Assembly (NCBI GenBank): GCA_027587225.1
Contig: JAPDDQ010000010.1
Location: 62,001 to 126,000, forward strand
Direction of reading: 5' to 3'
DNA length: 64,000 nt
Origin: Solirubrobacter taibaiensis
GTDB lineage: Bacteria > Actinomycetota > Thermoleophilia > Solirubrobacterales > Solirubrobacteraceae
How positions within the stretch are numbered: the first letter of the stretch is position 1; each line of letters opens with the position of its first letter. Shown in pieces: positions 11,460 to 19,600 of this stretch. Position numbers and translations under genes: made by a program. Under the pieces are notes generated by a model. That model did not search any database, had not been told where the DNA came from, and saw nothing but the letters and a program-made list of their open reading frames with translations.

Positions 11460-12284
11460 CGCGTTGACGCTCACCACCACCTGTGGGATCTGGCGGTCCG
11501 TGACCAGCCCTGGATCGACGGCGCCGCGCTGGCGCCGCTGCGCCGCTCCTTCAGGGTCGACGACCTGTACGCGGCGGCGCAAGGCATCGACGCGACCGTC
11601 GTGGTTCAGACGGTCACCGTGCCCGAGGAGACGCCCGATCTTCTCGCCCTCGCCGCTGAGCACGAACTGATCGCCGGGGTCGTGGGCTGGGTGGATCTGA
11701 CGGCCCCCGACGCGGCCGACGCACTCGCCGGGCTGGAACGCGAGTGGCTCGTGGGCATCCGCCACCAAGTGCAGGGCGAGCCCGATCCGCGCTGGCTCTG
11801 CCGCGACGACGTGCGCGCCGGGCTGCGTGCGGTCGCCGACGCCGGCCTCGTCTATGACCTGCTCACGCTTCCGCCGCAGCTGCCCGCGGCGATCGAGACC
11901 GTGCGGGCGCTGGACGACCTCGTGTTCGTCGTCGACCACCTCTCCAAGCCGCCGATCGCGAGCGGGGAGCTGGAGCCGTGGGCGACGCACATGCGCAGGC
12001 TGGCGGCGCACGAGAACGTGGTCTGCAAGCTCTCGGGGATGGTCACCGAGGCGGACTGGGAGGCCTGGACCGTGGACGACCTGCGCCCATATGCGGACAC
12101 CGTGCTCGAGGCCTTCGGGCCGGACCGGGTGATGTTCGGCTCCGACTGGCCCGTGTGCACGCTGGCCGCGAGCTATCAGCAGGTCGTCGCGGCCACCGAG
12201 GCATTGGTGAGCCCGGATGAACGCGAGCAGATCTTCGGCGAGACCGCACGTCGGACGTATACGCTCACCGGGAGAGCCGGATGA
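11454..12284 (+). CDS. Amidohydrolase-2 family protein, probable L-fuconolactonase
   Basis: A 276-aa metal-dependent hydrolase of the amidohydrolase-2 (TIM barrel) group. The start motif [10 protein letters not shown] is typical of sugar lactonases; later the barrel Asp is in FGSDWPVC. Members next to L-fuconate dehydratase hydrolyse L-fucono-lactone to L-fuconate, fitting the step between the aldose dehydrogenase and FucD. ATG 11454 was chosen because the HxH strand begins six residues later. No SD is visible and operator site 3 spans the start. It is coupled to the regulator gene by ATGA. Confidence 0.85.
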   Translation: MFRVDAHHHLWDLAVRDQPWIDGAALAPLRRSFRVDDLYAAAQGIDATVVVQTVTVPEETPDLLALAAEHELIAGVVGWVDLTAPDAADALAGLEREWLVGIRHQVQGEPDPRWLCRDDVRAGLRAVADAGLVYDLLTLPPQLPAAIETVRALDDLVFVVDHLSKPPIASGELEPWATHMRRLAAHENVVCKLSGMVTEADWEAWTVDDLRPYADTVLEAFGPDRVMFGSDWPVCTLAASYQQVVAATEALVSPDEREQIFGETARRTYTLTGRAG

Positions 12285-12976
12285 GCGTCACCCAGCGAGC
12301 GATCGACGAGATCAAGGCCATGATCATCCGTGGCGAGCTTGCTGCGGGCGACCGGCTGCCGAAGGAGGCCGACCTCGCCGCCCGCCTGCGCATCTCCCGC
12401 AACTCGCTGCGTGAGGCGGTGCGCGCGCTCACGCTGGCCAACATCCTCGAGGCGCGTCAAGGCGACGGCACCTATGTGACCAGCCTCGAGCCGAACATGC
12501 TGCTCGAGCCGCTGACGTTCATGGCCGATTTCCACCAGGACCGCACGCTGCTGCACGTGCTGGAGGTCCGGCGCATCCTGGAAGCGTCCGTGGCTGCGCT
12601 CGCGGCGCAGTACATCACCGACGAGGAGCTCGCCGAGCTGCGCAGCATCGTCGAGGAGATGGACGCCTGCGACACGGTCGAGGCCTTCGTCGCCAACGAT
12701 CTGCGCTTCCATCGCCTGATCGGCAAGGCGTCGCGCAACCCCGTGCTCGCCTCGGTGCTCGAGAGCTTCTCCACGCCCATGAGCCGCACCCGGGTGTGGC
12801 GCGGCGTCACGCAGGTCAACGCGATCGACCAGACGAAGGCGCAGCACTCCGCGCTCTACGACGCCCTGGCGCACCACCGCCCGGACGTCGCCCGCGCGGT
12901 CGCGACCGCGCACATCGCCGGCGTCGAGGCGTGGCTCGAAGCCGCGCTCGACGCGCCGGACGCGCTCGCGGCGTAA
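12281..12976 (+). CDS. FadR-subfamily GntR transcriptional regulator
   Basis: A 231-aa regulator with an N-terminal GntR winged helix (about residues 1-70; GELAAGDRLPKEADLAARL, then SRNSLREAVRAL) and a C-terminal all-helical FCD domain (about 90-225) containing a metal/ligand pattern D..H in NDLRFHRLIG and later His residues. FCD regulators usually bind sugar acids or other carboxylates, so an intermediate such as L-fuconate could be the inducer. It overlaps the lactonase stop and sits between the two groups of palindromic sites, suggesting autoregulation and control of the divergent operon and the glycosidase gene. Confidence 0.9.
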   Translation: MSVTQRAIDEIKAMIIRGELAAGDRLPKEADLAARLRISRNSLREAVRALTLANILEARQGDGTYVTSLEPNMLLEPLTFMADFHQDRTLLHVLEVRRILEASVAALAAQYITDEELAELRSIVEEMDACDTVEAFVANDLRFHRLIGKASRNPVLASVLESFSTPMSRTRVWRGVTQVNAIDQTKAQHSALYDALAHHRPDVARAVATAHIAGVEAWLEAALDAPDALAA

Positions 12977-13040
12977 AGAGTCCTCCGAGGATTACGCGTG
13001 CCATCGCGCGGAAGGTGAGCTCCAAAACCGCTTTCGGTGT

Positions 13041-13088
13041 GAAACATCGGATCAATTCCTTGACATCCGATGTTTCCGGGTGAATAGT
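13041..13088 (+). promoter_or_regulatory. Promoter with overlapping operators upstream of the GH95-like gene
   Basis: A -35 TTGACA (13060-13065) is followed after 17 bases by -10 AATAGT (13083-13088). Two operator-like sites flank and overlap the -35: AAACATCGGATCAAT (13042-13056) and TGACATCCGATGTTT (13061-13075). Viewed as a unit, 13041-13052 and 13065-13076 form a perfect 12-base inverted repeat with a 12-base gap. The motif is the one found before fucD. The predicted transcript starts near 13095, leaving a leader of about 35 bases with a strong SD. Confidence 0.72.
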
Positions 13089-13129
13089 TGCGCGGCCGGT
13101 CAAACGGTCCACACGGAGGAGAGGTCTTG

Positions 13130-16100
13130 ATGTCGGGGAGGAGAGTCCCGCGCCGCGCTGCGGCGATGCTGGTCGCTGGTCTGGTCGGGGTGAGCATGGC
13201 GCCACCGAGCGCTTCGGCGGCCCCATCGACCGCGTGGGTGGACAACGCCTTCCGCGTCGAGACGCCGAACGTGGTCCGGCGCGCGAACATCATCCTGGGC
13301 TCGCCGCCGCTGCAGGCGACGCAGCTCATGCCGCTCGGGAACGGCGCCATGGGCGCCGCGGTCTGGAGCGCGAACGGCTTCACCGCGCAGCTCAATCGCA
13401 ATGACACGTGGCCGAACCGCCGGTCGCCCGGCCAGGTCACGATCCCGGGCCTCGCCCCGCTGACCGACGCCGCGGACTACAGCGGCAGCGTCGATCTCTA
13501 CGACGCGACGTTCCGCCAGTCCGGCGGCGGCATGACCGCCACCACCTACGTGCGGGCGGACAAGGACCAGCTGGTGATCGACGTCACCGGCGCGGACCCG
13601 AACAGCACGCAGACCGCACGCGTGAACCTGCAGACCGGCCGCAACCCCACCGCGGGCGCCGACGACGGCATCGCCCGGCTCGCCGAGACGTGGGTGGACA
13701 CCGCGTCCTTCACCGGCGGCACCGGCAAGACGTTCGGCAGCCTCGCCGCCGTCACGGCCGGCGGGCGCGACGTGACCGCGCGCGTCGTCGACGCGCGCAC
13801 GGCCGAGATCTCCTTCCGGCCGCGCGCCGACGGCACGTTCCGCGTGGTCGTCGCCGCCCCGACCTGGAACGGCGGCGACGCCCGGGCGGGCGCGTCGAAC
13901 GCGATCGGCTCCGACACGAGCGGCGCGATCAACGCCGCCCACATCGCCTGGTGGCAGCAGTACTGGGCCAAGGTCAACCTCGTGCGCCTGACGTCCGCGG
14001 ACGGCACGGCGGACTACATGGAGAACCTGCGCACGATCTTCCTCTACATCCAGGGCGCGGCCGAGCGCAGCACGTTCCCGTCGGGCCAGGCGGGCACGAA
14101 CCCGCTGTTCAACTTCAGCCGCGACAGCCAAGGCTGGGGCGGCGGCCACTACTGGCACTGGAACATGCGCATGCACCTCGCGGCCAACCTGGGCGCGGGC
14201 AACACGGATGCCAACCTGCCGCGCTTCCGGCTCTACCGCGACAACCTCGAGAGCATCCGAGCGTGGACGACGCAGCGCATGGGCGGTCGCCCCGGCATCT
14301 GCATCCCGGAGACGATGCGCTTCGACGGCACGGGCTGGTACACGGGCACCGACGACGGCAACCCGAGCTGTTACGCGGCCGGGCCGCCGGAATGGAACCG
14401 GCGCAACCTGACCACCGGCGCGAACGTCAGCCTCGCGATGTGGCGCCACTACCTGGCCACGGACGACCGCACGTTCCTCGAGCACAACTATCCGGTGATG
14501 GCCGACGCGGCGCGCTTCCTGCTCGCCTACGCGGTCGAGGGGGCCGACGGCAAGCTGCACACGTCGCCGTCGAACGCGCACGAGACGCAGTGGGACGTCG
14601 CGGACCCGATCACCGATCGCCTCGCGATGAAGACGCTGTTCCCGATCGTCGTCGAGGCCGCCACGCTGCTCGGCCAGGACGCGCCGCTCGTCGCGCAGCT
14701 GCAGGCCGCGATCCCGAAGATCCTCGACCTGCCGACCGAGACGCGCAACGGCCAGAACGTGTTCGCCTACTCGGCGAACCCGACGGCGCAGCTGCGCAAC
14801 GTCGAGAACCTCGACCTCGAGACGGTCTTCCCGTTCAACGCGGTGACCGACCAGACGCCGGCGCAGTTCGAGATGGCGAAGGCGAGCTACGCCACGCGCC
14901 GCTTCGTGAACGCCAACGACTGGAGCCTGGACGCGGTCGACGCCGCGCGCCTGCACAACGGGCCGGAAGTCGCCGCGCGCCTGCGGGCCACGACGAGCTC
15001 CTACCAGATCCTGCCCAACGGCCTCGCCAACCTGGGCTCGTCCGGCGCGACCAACGTCTACGACGAGCACGCCGGCGTCACCGCGCTGGCGATCAACGAA
15101 GCGCTCGCGACCGACTTCGACGGCCTCCTGCGCATCGCGCCCGCGATCCCGCCGGGCTGGAACGCGGAGGGCACGATCTCCCTGCAGCACCGCTCGAAGG
15201 TGCACGTGCAGGTCCAAGACGGCGTGATCACCACGGCCGCCCTCGTCAACGGCCCGACGGCCCGCGACATCCGCGTCAAGAACCCGTGGGCCGGTCAAGA
15301 CGTGCAGGTCGTCAACGGCGCGAGCCCCTCGACCGTCGTCGTGGCCACTTCGAACGCCGCGATCATCACGATCCCGGCCGCGGCCAACGGCAGCTACCTG
15401 ATCCAGCGTCCGACTGCGCCGACGTCCGCGCTGCCGACGGCGATCCTGTCCGGCACCGCGCCGACCGGCGCGCGCCACCTGGCGAACTCCAACGCGCGCA
15501 TCGGCCTCGACGTCCCGGGCTACGAGCCGCCCGGCCCGTGCCCGACCCCGACGCAGACGCCGCTGTTCGCGTACGACCCGTCCGCGGGCGACAGCGTCCG
15601 CGACTGGTCCAGCTACGGCCGTGACGCCCTCTGGGCGGGCGGCGCCGCCACCTACCTCGCCACGGGCCCGACGGGCTCGAGCGCCAGCATCACCGGCACG
15701 CGCTACCTGCGCACGCCCAACCAGACGCTCGGCTACCTGCGCGAGGCGACCTGGGCGGCGGAGATCAAGATCAACGCCGCGAGCTCCTACCGCCGCATCT
15801 GGGACTGGAAGACGGCCAGCGGTGGCGACGGCGTCGGCTTCCTGATCGACCTCACGCCGACCAACCAGGTGCGCGTCATCACCGCCGGCTCGGGTGTGAC
15901 GACGAACGCCACCGTGCCGACCGGGCGCTTCATCAACCTGGTGGTCACGATCGGCCGCGACGGCGTGATCAACGTCTACGTCGACGGCGCGCGGGTCGGC
16001 GGCGGCTCGTACTCGTCGAACTTCGCGATCGACGGTTGCGCGCCGGCGGAGATCCGGATCGGCGCCGACCAGGGCGGCGGCCAGCGCATCAGCGCCGAGC

Positions 16101-16612
16101 TCGACCGCACGGCGATGTTCACCAAGGCCCTGAGCGAGACCGACCGTGCGCGCTGGCAGGCGATCGCGTTCGTGGACTCGGTGAGCGTAGAGACGCCGAT
16201 CGGCGGCACCGTGCCGCAGGTCCTCTCGCTCTCGTTCGCGCAGAACTCGGCCAACCTCGGCACCTTCCGGCCGGGCGTCACCGCGGACTACACGGCGACG
16301 CTGGCGGCGACGGTCACCACGAGCGCGGCCAACGCCACCCTTAGCGTCCACGACGCGAGCACGACCTCCACGGGCCGCCTGGTCCAAGGGTCGTTGGTGC
16401 TCCCGCAGGCGCTGCAAGTGCGGGCAGGGACGGGTGCGTTCGCGCCGGTGGGCGGCGCGAGCGCACCCACACCACTGCTCGCCTACCCGGGCCCGAAGAG
16501 CCTCGACCCCGTCGCGATCGAGCTCAAGCAGCCGATCGCCGCGACGGACGGGCTCCACACGGGCGCGTACGGCAAGACGCTCACGTTCACGCTCTCAACG
16601 ACGACCCCGTAG
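13130..16612 (+). CDS. Secreted GH95-like glycosidase (probable alpha-L-fucosidase) with LamG and C-terminal module
   Basis: A 1,160-aa exported protein. ATG 13130 has GGAGGAGAGG upstream and starts a signal peptide (RRVPRRAAAML..., ending near SASAAPS). The N-terminal domain has the PLGNGAMGAAVW motif (about residues 67-80) of GH95 enzymes; the six-hairpin barrel follows, with a PSNAHETQW segment (Glu485) where GH95 has its SPEN general-acid motif, then APAIPPGW. A concanavalin/LamG-like domain spans about 807-1020. Residues about 1022-1160 form a module shared with the next protein. Neighbouring fucose genes and the shared operator support fucosidase activity. The active-site motif is divergent, so the substrate is uncertain. 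Confidence 0.8.
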   Translation: MSGRRVPRRAAAMLVAGLVGVSMAPPSASAAPSTAWVDNAFRVETPNVVRRANIILGSPPLQATQLMPLGNGAMGAAVWSANGFTAQLNRNDTWPNRRSPGQVTIPGLAPLTDAADYSGSVDLYDATFRQSGGGMTATTYVRADKDQLVIDVTGADPNSTQTARVNLQTGRNPTAGADDGIARLAETWVDTASFTGGTGKTFGSLAAVTAGGRDVTARVVDARTAEISFRPRADGTFRVVVAAPTWNGGDARAGASNAIGSDTSGAINAAHIAWWQQYWAKVNLVRLTSADGTADYMENLRTIFLYIQGAAERSTFPSGQAGTNPLFNFSRDSQGWGGGHYWHWNMRMHLAANLGAGNTDANLPRFRLYRDNLESIRAWTTQRMGGRPGICIPETMRFDGTGWYTGTDDGNPSCYAAGPPEWNRRNLTTGANVSLAMWRHYLATDDRTFLEHNYPVMADAARFLLAYAVEGADGKLHTSPSNAHETQWDVADPITDRLAMKTLFPIVVEAATLLGQDAPLVAQLQAAIPKILDLPTETRNGQNVFAYSANPTAQLRNVENLDLETVFPFNAVTDQTPAQFEMAKASYATRRFVNANDWSLDAVDAARLHNGPEVAARLRATTSSYQILPNGLANLGSSGATNVYDEHAGVTALAINEALATDFDGLLRIAPAIPPGWNAEGTISLQHRSKVHVQVQDGVITTAALVNGPTARDIRVKNPWAGQDVQVVNGASPSTVVVATSNAAIITIPAAANGSYLIQRPTAPTSALPTAILSGTAPTGARHLANSNARIGLDVPGYEPPGPCPTPTQTPLFAYDPSAGDSVRDWSSYGRDALWAGGAATYLATGPTGSSASITGTRYLRTPNQTLGYLREATWAAEIKINAASSYRRIWDWKTASGGDGVGFLIDLTPTNQVRVITAGSGVTTNATVPTGRFINLVVTIGRDGVINVYVDGARVGGGSYSSNFAIDGCAPAEIRIGADQGGGQRISAELDRTAMFTKALSETDRARWQAIAFVDSVSVETPIGGTVPQVLSLSFAQNSANLGTFRPGVTADYTATLAATVTTSAANATLSVHDASTTSTGRLVQGSLVLPQALQVRAGTGAFAPVGGASAPTPLLAYPGPKSLDPVAIELKQPIAATDGLHTGAYGKTLTFTLSTTTP

Positions 16613-16619
16613 GGAACAG

Positions 16620-19600
16620 ATGATGTCTTTGAAGACGGTCGCGGGAATCGCCGCGGTCCTCGTGTGCCTGTGCTGGACGGCCCTGGCGGACGCGCAAGCG
16701 CCCGTTGCCGGGGACTTCCAGAAGGTGACGCTGGACGACAACACCTCCAACCCGATGGAGCTGGACATCGCCCCCGATGGGCGCGTGTTCTACATCGAGC
16801 GTGACGGCCGGCTGATGATCTGGAAGCCGAACACGCAGCAGACGGTCACGGCGGGCACGGTCCCCGTGACGCGGTCGCAGGAGAACGGCCTGTTGGGTCT
16901 CCAGCTCGCGCCGGACTTCGCCACCTCCAACTGGGTCTACCTCTTCTACTCGCAGCTCCCGGACAGCTCCAACACGCAGGTGGTGGCGCGCTTCAAGGTC
17001 ACTGGCGACACGCTGAACCTGGCGTCCGAGCAGAAGATCCTCACGTTCACCCACCAGCGCGGGCAGTGCTGTCACTCCGGCGGTTCGATGTCCTTCGCGC
17101 CCGACGGCAGCCTCGTGATCGCGACGGGCGACAACACGAACCCGTTCGACTCGGGCGGCTACAACCCGATCGACGAGCGCGCCGGGCGCAGCGCGTGGGA
17201 CGCGCAGCGCACGTCGGCCAACACGAACGACCTCAACGGCAAGATCCTGCGCATCAAGCCGGTCGAGAACCCGACCGGCACGCCCGGCCTCGGCAACACG
17301 TACACGGTCCCGCCCGGGAACCTGTTCGCGGCGGGGACCGAGAAGGCACGGCCCGAGATCTACGCGATGGGCTTCCGCAACCCGTTCCGCGTGACCGTCG
17401 ACCAGGAGACCGGGTGGGTGCTCAGCGCCGACTACGGCCCTGACGCCGGCACCGCGAACGCCAACCGCGGCCCGCAGGGCTCGGTCGAGTACAACGTCGT
17501 GCCGTCCGCGGGCAACTATGGCTGGCCGTACTGCGTGCGCGACAACGTGCAGTACAACGACTACAACTTCGAGACCTCGACGTCGGGCGCCAAGTTCGAC
17601 TGCGCGAATCTCAAGAACGACTCGCCCAACAACACGGGTCTCACGGACCTGCCGCCGGCGCAGCCCGCTTCGGCGTGGATGGGCTTCTCGGACACCGATC
17701 CGCGCTTCCGGCCCAACCTGGGCACCGGCGGCGCGCCGATGGGTGGCCCGCGCTACCACTTCGATCCGAACCTGGATTCCGAGCGCAAGTTCCCGGCGTT
17801 CTACGACGACAAGTGGTTCATCGCCGAGTGGAACAACGGCTGGATCAAGACCGCGAACCTCGGCCCGACGGGTGCGATGACGGCGGTCGATCCGTTCGCG
17901 CTGGGCACCGGCTACCGGCGCCCGATGGACCTCGACTTCGGTCCCGACGGTGCGCTGTACGTGATCGAGTGGGGCTCGGGCTTCGGCGGCGACAACGCCG
18001 ACTCGGGCATCTACCGGGTGGACTACGTCGCCGGCAACAAGGCCCCGATCGCTGACGCCACGGCTTCGGTGACCAACGGCCTCGCGCCGCTCGCGGTGCA
18101 GTTCAACTCGACCGGTTCGAATGACCCCGACGGCGGCGCGATCACCTACGCGTGGGACTTCGACTCCGACGGCACCGTGGACTCCACGGCGCCGAACCCG
18201 TCGCACACGTACACCACCAACGGCGCCTACACCGCCAAGCTGACCGTGCGCGACGCCGGCGGCCTCAGCGGCGTGGAGAACATCCTGATCACGGTCGGCA
18301 ACCGCGCGCCGACGGTGACGATCGAGACGCCGCTCAACGGCAAGCTCGCGTCCTTCACGGACAAGATCCCGTACAAGATCACGGTCACCGATCCCGAAGA
18401 CGGCACGGTGCCGTGCAACGAGATCACGGCCAAGATCTCGCTCGGCCACGACGAGCACGCGCACGACCTGTCCACGTCGAACGGGTGCGAAGGCGTCCTG
18501 CAGACCGGCCTCGCGTCCGGCCACGGGCCGGAGGCGAACACGTTCACGGTCATCTCGGTCGCGTACACCGACAAGGGCGGTCCGCTGGCGCTGACCGGCC
18601 GCGCCGAGGCGATCCTGCAGCCCAAGCAGAAGCAGGCGGAGTTCTTCGCCTCCACCGGCCGCGTCCCGGACGGGACGACCGGCGGCACCGCGGGCGTGCA
18701 GACCGAGACCACCACGGACGTTGAGGGCGGTGGCTCGAACATCGGCTTCATCGAGGACGGCGACTACACGTCCTACAAGCCGTTCAACCTGACCGACATC
18801 TCCGAGGTCCGCTTCCGGGTGGCTTCCGCCGGCCCGGGCGGCACGATCGAGCTGCGCTACGACTCGCCGACCGGCCCGCTGCTGGGCAAGACGGCGATGA
18901 TCACGCCCACGGGCAACTGGCAGACGTTCAAGAACGTCTCACTGCCGCTGACGGGCGTGCCGAGCGGGACGCACGAGTTGTTCGTCATCACCCGCAACCC
19001 GGGCCAGACGGCCTCGTTGCTGAACCTCAACTGGATCGACTTCATCGGCAAGGGAGCGGCGCAGACTGCCGCGCCCGATGTGACGTCGACCGCGACGCCG
19101 TTGACCGGCGCCGCGCCGCTGCCGGTGAAGTTCGAGACCACCGCGGTCGACCCGGACGGCGGGACCCTCGCCTACGCATGGGACTTCGGCGTGCCCGGCA
19201 CGACGACGGACACGTCGACGCTGCCCTCGCCGACCTACACCTACGCCAATCAGGGCAACTACACGGCCACGCTGACCGTCACCGACGGCCAGGGCGGCAC
19301 GACGATCAAGACGTTCGCGATCCGCGTCACCGCGCCCGCCGGCTGCGGCACGCAGTACCGCGACGACTTCGACGGCGCCGATCTGGGTGCCGGCTGGGAC
19401 GTCGTGCGGCGCGATCAGGGCCTGGTCGTGAGCGGTGGCACGCTCAAGATCCCGACCGCCCAGGGCGACGTCTACGGCGGCGACAACAACGCCAAGAACA
19501 TCGTGCTGCGCGCGGCGCCTTCCGGCCCGTGGACCATCACCACGAAGGTCAAGCACGCCGGCAACCGCCAGTACCACCAGGCAGGGCTGATCGTCTACGG

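Noticed and set aside
13100..16558. Antisense frame of 1,152 codons opposite the GH95-like gene
   Set aside because: It is an Arg/Val/Asp-rich shadow frame produced by high GC3 on the other strand; no SD, no domains, and the sense gene is clear.
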